A stretch of 36,706 nt of DNA from CAZPZR01 sp964591105 (lineage in GTDB: Bacteria; Bacillota; Clostridia; Lachnospirales; Lachnospiraceae): assembly GCA_964591105.1 (NCBI GenBank), contig CAZPZR010000011.1, forward strand, positions 1-36,706, in the 5' to 3' direction. Positions 7,582 to 14,887 of this stretch are shown one piece after another. Within the stretch, counting starts at the first letter, position 1. Each line of letters begins with the position of its first letter. Made by a program: the position numbers and the translations under genes. Under the pieces are notes generated by a model. The model did no database searches, was not told the origin of the DNA, and saw only the letters and a program-made list of their open reading frames with translations.

Positions 7582-8445
7582 CTATTCCGCAAGTTTTTTA
7601 CTGCTTTGCCGGATCAAAATATAATAGGCGATTGCTGCAAGAAGCGATAAAACAATAATGATTCCATTGATAGCCATTGCATATGGTCTTGCCAATAAGT
7701 CTGGCTTTGAGTATTCAATATATGCAAGAATTGGCAATGCTTTCGGCATTGTAGCCCCCAAAACAAACGGAAGTTCATACGCACCTAATGCAAAGACAAA
7801 TACAATCAAAAATCCACTTAAAATGGTATTCATACAAAGAGGAAGCGTCACTTTGAAGAACGCCTGAATCTTGTTTGCTCCCAGATTCACGGCTGCCTCT
7901 CCAAGACTTCCATTGATATTCGCCATCAACGCAATAACAAAATAAACGATAAATGGAATTTCTTTCCACAAATACGCGACAATAACTCCAATCCCCTTGC
8001 TATCATAAAGCATCATCGGAAACTGCTGCTGATCTGCAATTAGACCAAGCTGCGCGCAGATTCTGGCAAGTATTCCGTTCTGCGACAAAATATTTACCAC
8101 AAACAACGCAACAACTACATGCGGCACTACGATTGGAATCTGAACAACACGCATGACTCCACCTTTTGTCTTGTTCTTCCATACAAGAAGCGCACATAGA
8201 AGCGTTCCAATCACGGTAGCAAAAAAAGCCGATACAAATGCAATATACAAACTGTATTTCAGCGATTGCAATGTATCAGGTCTTGTAAGTACCTCTTTAT
8301 AATAATCCAGTGTTGGTTCCGTCAATCCAAAAGCTGGAATCACCCCTAAACTTTGGATGATTCCAGTTCCCAGACCAATGATAAAAACAGCTCCAAGCAG
8401 AAGCTGCGGCACCAACAAAATATATGGTGTCAGTTTTTTCTTCAT
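7582..8445 (-). CDS. ABC importer permease subunit 1 (YnjC N-half-like)
   Basis: A 287-residue membrane protein, the first of two permease subunits. The N terminus MKKKLTPYILLVPQLLLGAVF is a typical first helix. A periplasmic-side loop follows, with EPTLDYYKEVLTRPDTLQSL, then five more helices. The EAA loop EAAVNLGANKIQAFFKVTLPL lies near residues 185-205. The gene starts 20 bases after the substrate-binding lipoprotein gene and ends 13 bases before the second permease gene. It should form the translocation channel as a heterodimer with that protein. The ligand is unknown. Confidence 0.93.
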   Translation of the reverse strand: MKKKLTPYILLVPQLLLGAVFIIGLGTGIIQSLGVIPAFGLTEPTLDYYKEVLTRPDTLQSLKYSLYIAFVSAFFATVIGTLLCALLVWKNKTKGGVMRVVQIPIVVPHVVVALFVVNILSQNGILARICAQLGLIADQQQFPMMLYDSKGIGVIVAYLWKEIPFIVYFVIALMANINGSLGEAAVNLGANKIQAFFKVTLPLCMNTILSGFLIVFVFALGAYELPFVLGATMPKALPILAYIEYSKPDLLARPYAMAINGIIIVLSLLAAIAYYILIRQSSKKLAE

Positions 8446-8465
8446 TGTAATTTCCCTATTTCTTT

Positions 8466-9701
8466 TTATTTACCTACAACTTCTTCTAACCAGATTTCTT
8501 CAATGATTGGAACAAGTTCAGATGGCATTTCTGGAAGACGTTTGGATAAGAGTTCATCCTGTGCGATTACACCTTTTCCAATATCTACAGAGTCAAATGC
8601 TTCTTTCTGTGTGTCGTCAAGTTTGTCATATTCAACAACTGGCACTGTACGAATTTCAGCAAAACGATTTGCCTGAACTTCTGGGTCTAACATTTCATTG
8701 ATTGCAACCTGTGCTCCTGCTGGATTTGCAGTATTTGCAGCGATTGCAATGTAGTTTGTGTTACCAATTGTACCTTTGTCAAACTGGAATGCCTGTGCTG
8801 TTTCTGCATATGTTCCATTTTCAATGTTTGTAGCTGCTGAGTATGCTCCATAAGAGATATCCATTACAAGCTCACCATCAGAGAACATATTAGAAACTGT
8901 TGTTGAGTCTGCTGGGAATGTTTTTCCTTCATTCCAAAGGTATGGATTTAATTCACGCAGATATTCGAGTGCTGGTTCGATTGCTGCTTTTACAGTCTCT
9001 TTGTCTGCTTCCATATCCATAAACTGTTCGTATCCACAAATATCATAAATGATATTTCTTACAAATGCACTACCTGTAAAGTCTGGAAGTGCTGGATATG
9101 TTACTTTTCCTTTGTTTGCTTTACAGAATTCCATAAATTCATCTGCACTTGCTGGAAGATCAGGTGTTACTGCTGTGTCTGCAATCATAACAAGCTGAGC
9201 TTTTCCGTATGGTGCTTCATATCCTTCGATTGGATAGCAGAAATCCGCAAGGTTTTCTTCGTCTTCTCCATCAACGTATGTCTGGTAGTTTGGAAGAGAT
9301 TCTGCAAATGGTCCGTAAAGCATATTGTTTTCTTTACATGTTCTGAAGTTTTCTCCATTGATCCAGATCATGTCGATATCGCCATCTTTTTTTTCAGCAG
9401 TGATTTCACCCTGTAACTGGCTTAATACATCTTCGATATTCATTGGAACACGTTCCATTGTAATATCATACTTTTCTTTCATACGTGGTGCAAAGTAATC
9501 ATCTAACCATGCGTTTAAGAGATCATCTCCGCCCCAGCCGTAGAAAGTAACGGTTGTTCCTTTTGCTTCCTCTACGAGTTCATCAAATGTTGCTGCTTCT
9601 GTTGTATCTTTGCTTTCTTCTTTTGTCTCTTTGCTTCCGCACGCTGTGATAGAAAACATCATAACCAGACACATCAGCACTGATAGAATTCTTTTCTTCA
9701 T
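8466..9701 (-). CDS. YnjB-like substrate-binding lipoprotein of ABC importer
   Basis: A 411-residue extracellular solute-binding lipoprotein. The signal peptide ends in lipobox SITAC, so Cys21 is lipidated, and a low-complexity Lys/Glu/Thr linker follows. The mature domain has TVTFYGWGGDDLLNAWLDDY near residue 50, then DIDMIWINGENFRTCKENNMLYGPFAESLPN near 108-140 and the EGYEAPYGKAQL segment near 160. I recognise the WINGENF...LLFGP...SLPN and EAPWG(V)AQL pattern from E. coli YnjB, whose ligand is unknown. Tandem aromatic and acidic residues in these segments probably form the pocket. The gene has its own promoter at 9738-9766 and starts the importer unit. This lipoprotein should deliver the unknown compound to the two permeases. 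Confidence 0.9.
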   Translation of the reverse strand: MKKRILSVLMCLVMMFSITACGSKETKEESKDTTEAATFDELVEEAKGTTVTFYGWGGDDLLNAWLDDYFAPRMKEKYDITMERVPMNIEDVLSQLQGEITAEKKDGDIDMIWINGENFRTCKENNMLYGPFAESLPNYQTYVDGEDEENLADFCYPIEGYEAPYGKAQLVMIADTAVTPDLPASADEFMEFCKANKGKVTYPALPDFTGSAFVRNIIYDICGYEQFMDMEADKETVKAAIEPALEYLRELNPYLWNEGKTFPADSTTVSNMFSDGELVMDISYGAYSAATNIENGTYAETAQAFQFDKGTIGNTNYIAIAANTANPAGAQVAINEMLDPEVQANRFAEIRTVPVVEYDKLDDTQKEAFDSVDIGKGVIAQDELLSKRLPEMPSELVPIIEEIWLEEVVGK

Positions 9702-9737
9702 AATCTAATGTTCCTCCTTAAATTTTATCCATTAGTC

Positions 9738-9766
9738 ATTATAACAAATCCCTAATTTCATTTCAG
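9738..9766 (-). promoter_or_regulatory. Promoter of YnjB-like importer unit
   Basis: On the minus strand a CTGAAA -35 box at 9761-9766, a 17-base spacer and a TATAAT -10 box at 9738-9743. The -10 is preceded by TGT, an extended -10 form. It lies between the LysR gene and the lipoprotein gene, so the importer, hydrolase and rhodanese genes may be switched separately from the upstream genes, possibly by that LysR protein. Confidence 0.65.
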
Positions 9767-9799
9767 TATGCGCTTTGTTGACACTCCGCAACATTTCGT

Positions 9800-10684
9800 T
9801 TACTTTCTATAGTTTTCCAAAAAGTTGTAAAAGGTTTCTATTGCCTGCTCATTCGTCTTTTCCTTTAGCGTTAAAAAACAAATTTCCCAGAACATCTCTT
9901 CTTCTGCTGCAAACGGAATCATCTGCACGCCATCACACTTCATATCTTCATGGATAAAATCTACCGTGACAGAAATCCCTTTTTTCATTCGGCACATCTT
10001 ATAACAGAGGTCAAATCCGTTTGCCTCAAACGCAAGCTTTGGCTCAAATCCTTTATTCCAGCACTTACTATGTATCAATTCATTGATCTTGAAGCTTCGA
10101 TTTTCCAAGTATAGGTCTTCCCCTTGTAAATCTTCGATTTTAGCCTTTGCTTTTCCTGCCAGTGGATGACCATCATATACCAATAGTCCCAACTTACATT
10201 TTTTCAAAGGCCTTACCTCAAAGCAATCTCCTGCAAATGGTCCAATGGACAGTGCTGCATTTCCTTCTTTGTTCAGAAGCATTTTCTCTACAATGCGATC
10301 TGGATATTCCACAAATGAAAAGGAAATATTCGGATACATCTCTTGAAATTCCGTCAGGCACTCAGGTGTCAGATATCGAATAACGTCATAAGCTGACACT
10401 AAATCTACCGCACCTTCTTCAATATTCTTGATATTCTCAATTTCTTTTCTTAGTTTATCATATTCTTTTAGAACTGTCTCGGCATAATTTTTCAGACATT
10501 CTCCACTTTCTGTAAGTTCAATCCCCGATACGACACGGTTAACCAACGTACAATCCAGTTCATTTTCCAGATTTTTCAATACGCGGCTTAATCCCTGTGG
10601 AGACATAAATAATTCTTTGGAGGCTTTTGCTAAGCTCCCTCTCTGACAAATGACACGAAATTCTTCTAATTCTTTCATCGTCAT
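9800..10684 (-). CDS. LysR family transcriptional regulator
   Basis: A 294-residue LysR-type regulator. Residues 1-60 form the winged helix-turn-helix: MKELEEFRVICQRGSLAKASKELFMSPQGLSRVLKNLE, then the wing LVNRVVSGIELTESGE. A coiled linker follows (YDKLRKEIENIKNIEEG), then the periplasmic-binding-protein-like effector domain from about residue 90 (VDLVSAYDVIRYL). The gene sits between the Fe-S protein gene and the importer lipoprotein gene, all on one strand. It is therefore most likely the local regulator of the block. The best promoter in the region, at 9738-9766, is just downstream of its stop and is a candidate target. LysR proteins usually respond to a small molecule related to the pathway; here that molecule is unknown. 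Confidence 0.92.
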   Translation of the reverse strand: MTMKELEEFRVICQRGSLAKASKELFMSPQGLSRVLKNLENELDCTLVNRVVSGIELTESGECLKNYAETVLKEYDKLRKEIENIKNIEEGAVDLVSAYDVIRYLTPECLTEFQEMYPNISFSFVEYPDRIVEKMLLNKEGNAALSIGPFAGDCFEVRPLKKCKLGLLVYDGHPLAGKAKAKIEDLQGEDLYLENRSFKINELIHSKCWNKGFEPKLAFEANGFDLCYKMCRMKKGISVTVDFIHEDMKCDGVQMIPFAAEEEMFWEICFLTLKEKTNEQAIETFYNFLENYRK

Positions 10685-10716
10685 GTTACTCTTCCCCGTT
10701 TAGTAATCCCATGATT

Positions 10717-11694
10717 TTATTTAAATTTACACTTCGCACGATTTAAAATCGGTGTTTTACCAAGTGGTACTTTCTCATCTACCCCCATCAAAATTGGCAA
10801 AATATGTTTCGCTTCTTCATATCCTCTGCGTCGGAAACTGCAGATGCAAGATGCGCAATATGTATATAATTCCGTTTCTTCGGATTGCTTTACAAGGTCC
10901 GTCATTGCCTGTGCAACGTCTCCTTCTTTTCCTGCAGCACAACCGCCAAGTCCACAACACTGCACCTCTGAAAATGCATCTACAACATCTCCTGCGAGAA
11001 ATTCTTTCATATCTTCGGCAATCTTTTTGCTCTTGCGATCTGGACATGGATAATACATTGGAATCCGCTCTTTTTCAAGTTTCTTTCCTATTCCCAATTC
11101 CTGCATTTTTTCATAGACGCTAATAACTTCTGCATCCAGACGTCCTTTTAAGAAATAGTAACAGTTTGGACATGCCATCACAACCTGCTGTACACCCGCC
11201 TGATTCAACTTCTGATTGATTCTGCCGATAATTCCTGCTGCTTCTTCCTTCAGCCCCAATTCCTCAATCGGTTTTCCACAACAGTCATACACAACTCCAA
11301 TGTCATATTTCCGAAATTCTTCTACCAGTTTGTCCGTTGTCTCTGGAAAAAAGGACGGGAAATTACAACCGGTAAAAAATACTGCTTTCTTCTTCGCATG
11401 TCGATAATTTACAAATTTGTACGGACTTTTCTCTAACAACAGTCCATCGTAAGAATTATCCGGAAGTTTTCCACCACCCTTTTGAACCGTTGCTTCTCGC
11501 AACTCCAGTGCTATCTGCTTTCCATCAATTCCCTTTGGACAAACCGCAGTGCATGTTCCACACAAGAAACAGTGGTATGCCAACTCTGGTTTTTCTGACA
11601 ATCCTTTCAAATCAATCTTATATTTTTCTAAAAATAAACAATGACGTGTACATTTTCCACAATGGATACAATCATCTACATTAAACGTCTTCAT
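10717..11694 (-). CDS. Fe-S protein with two ferredoxin motifs and two CCG domains
   Basis: A 325-residue iron-sulfur protein of the GlpC/HdrB-like kind. Two [4Fe-4S] ferredoxin motifs lie near the N terminus: CIHCGKCTRHC at 9-19 and CFLCGTCTAVCP at 42-53. Two CCG domains follow. The first shows GCNFPSF, then YDCCGKP, then MACPNC; the second shows YPCPD, then QCCGLGGCA, then YCASC. Such domains bind further Fe-S clusters in heterodisulfide reductases and related oxidoreductases. No membrane helix is seen, so the protein is cytoplasmic or peripheral. It overlaps the DUF2064 gene by 14 bases. By position it may be a redox partner of the block, comparable in place to the ferredoxin-like YdjY of E. 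coli, though the architecture differs. No flavin or catalytic partner is encoded next to it. Confidence 0.88.
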   Translation of the reverse strand: MKTFNVDDCIHCGKCTRHCLFLEKYKIDLKGLSEKPELAYHCFLCGTCTAVCPKGIDGKQIALELREATVQKGGGKLPDNSYDGLLLEKSPYKFVNYRHAKKKAVFFTGCNFPSFFPETTDKLVEEFRKYDIGVVYDCCGKPIEELGLKEEAAGIIGRINQKLNQAGVQQVVMACPNCYYFLKGRLDAEVISVYEKMQELGIGKKLEKERIPMYYPCPDRKSKKIAEDMKEFLAGDVVDAFSEVQCCGLGGCAAGKEGDVAQAMTDLVKQSEETELYTYCASCICSFRRRGYEEAKHILPILMGVDEKVPLGKTPILNRAKCKFK

Positions 11695-12370
11695 TTTCTT
11701 TCTCCAATTTTTCTTTCAGTTCCAATTCTAGATAATCAATTGTAACCGGGCAGTTACAGATTGCACCTTTCTGGATATCATTGTACAGATGCAGCAAGTC
11801 TTCCTTGTCATCCACATCATAGTACATCTGTCCTACAGCCGTGGAAAGTCGTTCATTTCTCATATGCTGCAAAGTATCGTAAATTACTGTGTTAGTTCCA
11901 TAACGCTCAATTTTCCAAATAGAATCATATTCTTTTTTCATTCCAATCAGATAATAACCACCATCAAATGTCGGATGAATCACAATATCTTTCTCATCTA
12001 AATTGTCGAATGCATTATTAAGTGTCTCTGGATGAATCTGCGGAATATCTGTTCCAATCAAGATTACCTTCTCATATCCCATACGAAGTACAATTCCAAT
12101 GGCATTTTTCATGCGTTCCCCAAGGTCATCTCCATACTGCGGAAGACAAATCACTTCTTCTTCAAACAAAGATGTCAAAAGCTTTTTCTCATCTCTCGGA
12201 GTATAGAATACAAATAAATCTGCGTCCACTTCTTTGGATTTTTCATAAATGTCTTTTACAAAACATGCATGAACTTCTGCACATTCTTCTCCATTTAAAA
12301 AAGGCATCAGCCTCGTTTTCGTCTTTCCAGGTATTGGTACTCTTGTAAATAAAATTAATGCATTATTCAT
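11681..12370 (-). CDS. DUF2064 / TIGR04282 family nucleotidyl- or glycosyltransferase
   Basis: A 229-residue GT-A fold protein. The start chosen is the ATG giving MNNALILFTRVPIPGKTKTRL, with GGAG nine bases upstream; the longer frame starts with TTG. The PGKTKTRL motif near residue 15, DLGERMKNAI near 91, LIGTDIPQI near 110 and FDGGYYLIGM near 138 are marks of the DUF2064 family. NCBI models name that family rSAM/selenodomain-associated transferase 1 or TIGR04282 arsenosugar biosynthesis glycosyltransferase. The ATG overlaps the stop of the second TVP38 gene by eight bases, and the Fe-S gene overlaps its end, so translation is probably coupled. A member of the partner family TIGR04283 is at 4127-4807. 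The donor and acceptor are unknown. Confidence 0.86.
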   Translation of the reverse strand: MNNALILFTRVPIPGKTKTRLMPFLNGEECAEVHACFVKDIYEKSKEVDADLFVFYTPRDEKKLLTSLFEEEVICLPQYGDDLGERMKNAIGIVLRMGYEKVILIGTDIPQIHPETLNNAFDNLDEKDIVIHPTFDGGYYLIGMKKEYDSIWKIERYGTNTVIYDTLQHMRNERLSTAVGQMYYDVDDKEDLLHLYNDIQKGAICNCPVTIDYLELELKEKLEKENEDV

Positions 12371-13046
12371 GTTCTTCTTCTCCAAGATATTTTTTACGAA
12401 TGATAACTCCTGCTGCTGTTACAAGAACTGCGAGTACAATTGCCACCGCAAAGTACATCCATTTCCCAGATTCTGCAGTAAGACCTGCTGCACCGATGGT
12501 ATAAAAAGATACTCCAGGTAGCATAAATACAAATGTCAAAACAGAATATCTCACAAAACTAATATCGGTAATCCCGTATGCGAAATTCTGCAGATTATAT
12601 GGGAAAATCGGAACCATTCTCGTAATCATCAGTACAATCAAATCATTTTTCGCATTGTCACTAAATAATAATTTTTTTAATGTTTTATTCTTTTCCAACA
12701 TTGGTTTCACAGCGTCTTTTAAGAAAAAGCGTCCTACTAAAAACGCAGCCATCGCTCCTAACGTTGTAGCAAGCAGACACGCAAGGATTCCTATCCATGG
12801 TCCAAACAACATTCCTGCAAAAATTGCAAATGTAATTCCCGGAAGCGCCAACACGACGCATCCTACAATTGTTACTCCTACATATACCCAAAAGGCAAGA
12901 ATCTTATGGGTTTTCACCATCTCCGTTAAAAAACTCAAATGGTCGGCATCACTAAGATATGCCGACCATCCAAAGTGATGATTCCCTATAAGAACTGCCA
13001 AAATAATTCCAATAAATACAATAATTTTGATGTTCTTTTTTTTCAT
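12363..13046 (-). CDS. TVP38/TMEM64 family membrane protein (second copy, YdjX/YdjZ-like)
   Basis: A 227-residue integral membrane protein of the VTT/DedA superfamily. It has an N-terminal helix (IIVFIGIILAVLIG), then a long hydrophobic core with VVLALPGITFAIFAGMLFGPWIG near residue 65-85 and LGAMAAFLVGRFFLKD near 97-112. The diagnostic re-entrant region ITRMVPIFPYNLQNFAYGIT is near 140-160. The Arg-x-x-P-x-x-P motif in that region is typical of TVP38-type proteins. The related eukaryotic and bacterial proteins act in lipid scrambling or as transporters. The gene starts one base after the stop of the first TVP38 gene. E. coli also encodes two such proteins (YdjX and YdjZ) beside the ynj genes. 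The substrate is unknown. Confidence 0.9.
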   Translation of the reverse strand: MKKKNIKIIVFIGIILAVLIGNHHFGWSAYLSDADHLSFLTEMVKTHKILAFWVYVGVTIVGCVVLALPGITFAIFAGMLFGPWIGILACLLATTLGAMAAFLVGRFFLKDAVKPMLEKNKTLKKLLFSDNAKNDLIVLMITRMVPIFPYNLQNFAYGITDISFVRYSVLTFVFMLPGVSFYTIGAAGLTAESGKWMYFAVAIVLAVLVTAAGVIIRKKYLGEEEHE

Positions 13047-13047
13047 A

Positions 13048-13746
13048 CTATTTTCTCTTCTGTCTTTCTACATAAATCTGACGAACGATTACAACAACTC
13101 CACCTAATGCAAACAGGATTAACAGACCATTTACCAATAATTTTGCTCCACCAGTAAGCATTCCACCTACGTAAGAATATACGATTGTTGCTGGAAGCTG
13201 ACCAAGTCCTGTTGCAAGGAAGAAGCCCCAAAATCCCATTGGTGTAAGACCTGCTACATAACTTACGATATCGAAAGAAATGAATGGAAGCAGACGAGCA
13301 ACTAAGATACTCATGTGTCCATGCTTTTCGAAGAAATCTTCGATCTGCTTTACGCCCTTCTTACCGTTCAATTTGATTACAATATCACGTCCAAGAATTC
13401 TTGCGATAAAGAAGCACACTGCTGCACCTGCCATTGCACTTGACCAGGAGAGGATTGCTCCCTGCCACCATCCAAACAAGTTCGCATTTGCTACTGTCAG
13501 CAAGAATGCTGGAAGTGGTGCCGCAATAGACTGTAAAACCATTAACAAAAATGAAACTGCAGCCGCATAGCCCCCATAAGAAGCCACGAATTCTTTTACA
13601 ACTGTGAAATCTCCAGAGTAGAACATATCTGCGATTGTATCAAATCCTTTATGTACTGCCGGAACAAACAGATATGCTAACACTGCTGCAAGAATCAACA
13701 CAAGCATGATTACTTTCCCAAGCCACTTATTTGTTTTTTTCTCCAT
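13048..13746 (-). CDS. TVP38/TMEM64 family membrane protein (first copy, YdjX/YdjZ-like)
   Basis: A 232-residue membrane protein of the same VTT superfamily as its downstream neighbour, but clearly diverged from it. Marks are an N-terminal helix (VIMLVLILAAVLAYLFVP), APLPAFLLTVANANLFGWWQG near residue 76-96 and GAAVCFFIARILGRD near 106-120. The RLLPFISFDIVSYVAGLTPMGFW motif near 150-172 is the re-entrant loop with the conserved Arg and Pro. A short basic tail ends the protein (VERQKRK). It is the first gene of the 12-gene block and follows a TATAAT promoter at 13783-13788. The two TVP38 copies may act as a pair. What they move across the membrane cannot be read from the sequence. Confidence 0.9.
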   Translation of the reverse strand: MEKKTNKWLGKVIMLVLILAAVLAYLFVPAVHKGFDTIADMFYSGDFTVVKEFVASYGGYAAAVSFLLMVLQSIAAPLPAFLLTVANANLFGWWQGAILSWSSAMAGAAVCFFIARILGRDIVIKLNGKKGVKQIEDFFEKHGHMSILVARLLPFISFDIVSYVAGLTPMGFWGFFLATGLGQLPATIVYSYVGGMLTGGAKLLVNGLLILFALGGVVVIVRQIYVERQKRK

Positions 13747-13782
13747 AATATATATCCCTCTTTTTTCTCTATATTCTTCATA

Positions 13783-13788
13783 ATTATA
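13783..13788 (-). promoter_or_regulatory. Extended -10 promoter of TVP38 operon
   Basis: A TATAAT box preceded by TGT on the minus strand, about 37 bases upstream of the first TVP38 start. No good -35 box is seen at 17 bases, which is common for extended -10 promoters. The 102-base gap to the AEC transporter gene holds no clear terminator. Confidence 0.5.
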
Positions 13789-13848
13789 ACAAGCAATAAA
13801 TTTTCTGCATAATTGATTTTATCTATATATAAATAGACTTTGTGTATT

Positions 13849-14793
13849 TTATACAAGTCCCAGTACTTTCAGTATATATAGCCACATTGTAAGCGTAAAT
13901 GCAGCAAAGATTGTTGTAAGCATCACAACACTGGAGGTTAACGTTCCTTCATGCCCCATATTTTTTGCCATGACATAGCAGCTGACCGTCGATGCTGACC
14001 CTAACATGACTAGAATCGCAATTAATTTCTCTCTGCGAAAGCCAAATTCTATCGCTAATGGTAAGAACACCATGCAAAAACCAATTAGTTTCAAAAATGT
14101 TGCCACCAACGCCGGCTTCAATTTTGCAAATGCCTTTTGGAACTCGAAACTTGCGCCCATCGCCATTAGCCCCATCGGTGTTGCAACTGCACCAACATTC
14201 GATACCGTCTTTTCTAAGATTGCTGGCATCGGGATACGAAGTATAGACCACAAAAGCCCCGCAGCAATTCCAATAATAATAGGATTTGTCACAATTCCTT
14301 TGACCGCTTTCTTCAGTACTCTGGCATCCAGTTTCTTTTCTTCTGGACTTAAAATGGTCAGCACGATAACGGCCATCATATTGTAAAGTGGTACACTTCC
14401 TATAATCATTAGTGGCGCCATGCCTGCATTTCCATAAATATTCTGAATCAGCGCAACTCCTAGGATTGCCGCACTGCTTCGGTAAGAAACCTGTACAAAT
14501 TCTCCCTGGATACTTTTTTCCTTCCACAAGAAAGAAATGAGTAACGCCAGCAAAATGCTAAGAAGTGTCACACCAAAACAATAACCCACAAATTTGGTAT
14601 CCCAGACTTCCGTGAAATCTACCGTAGCAAGGTCTTTAAACACCAGCACAGGGAGCGGAACCTGAAATACAAAGCGGTTCATCTTCGCCGCAAATTCATC
14701 GTCTATCCATCCAATCTGTTTAAATACATAGCCAAGTACCATTAATAAAAATACCGGGGCAGTTGCATTTAAACTAAAGAGCAGATTCTCCAT
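13849..14793 (-). CDS. AEC (auxin efflux carrier) family transporter
   Basis: A 314-residue membrane transporter with about ten helices. The N-terminal half starts with APVFLLMVLGYVFKQIGWIDDE and FVFQVPLPVLVFKDLA, which matches the malate/auxin efflux carrier family. A central cytoplasmic loop (EEKKLDARVLKKAVKGIVTNPIIIGI) separates two repeats, and the second half has PMGLMAMGASFEF and MLGSASTVSCYVMAKNMG. Family members export or exchange organic acids such as malate or malonate, or other anions. The ligand here is not predictable. The start has an AGGAGG ribosome binding site. The gene stands alone, upstream of the TVP38 promoter and divergent from the FliB-like gene. Confidence 0.9.
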   Translation of the reverse strand: MENLLFSLNATAPVFLLMVLGYVFKQIGWIDDEFAAKMNRFVFQVPLPVLVFKDLATVDFTEVWDTKFVGYCFGVTLLSILLALLISFLWKEKSIQGEFVQVSYRSSAAILGVALIQNIYGNAGMAPLMIIGSVPLYNMMAVIVLTILSPEEKKLDARVLKKAVKGIVTNPIIIGIAAGLLWSILRIPMPAILEKTVSNVGAVATPMGLMAMGASFEFQKAFAKLKPALVATFLKLIGFCMVFLPLAIEFGFRREKLIAILVMLGSASTVSCYVMAKNMGHEGTLTSSVVMLTTIFAAFTLTMWLYILKVLGLV

Positions 14794-14857
14794 GATATTC
14801 TTCCTCCTTTTTTGATGGTTCTCTTGAAATTTTCCTCAAAAAACGTACAATAAAACT

Positions 14858-14863
14858 TATAAT
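14858..14863 (+). promoter_or_regulatory. Probable -10 box of FliB-like gene
   Basis: A perfect TATAAT lies 24 bases upstream of the FliB-like start on the plus strand. No convincing -35 box is at 16-18 bases. The 94-base intergenic region also holds the start signals of the divergent AEC transporter gene. Confidence 0.4.
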
Positions 14864-14887
14864 ACTAGAATCGAAAGGATTTTACAG

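Noticed and set aside
3108..13746. Selenoprotein in the block (suggested by the selenodomain link of the transferases)
   Set aside because: The rhodanese ends in TAA, the genes close with ordinary stops, and I saw no in-frame TGA followed by continued family similarity.
13949..14527. Minus-strand frame of 192 codons
   Set aside because: It overlaps the AEC transporter in another frame, is rich in Cys, Arg and Gly in a shadow-like way, and has no start signals.
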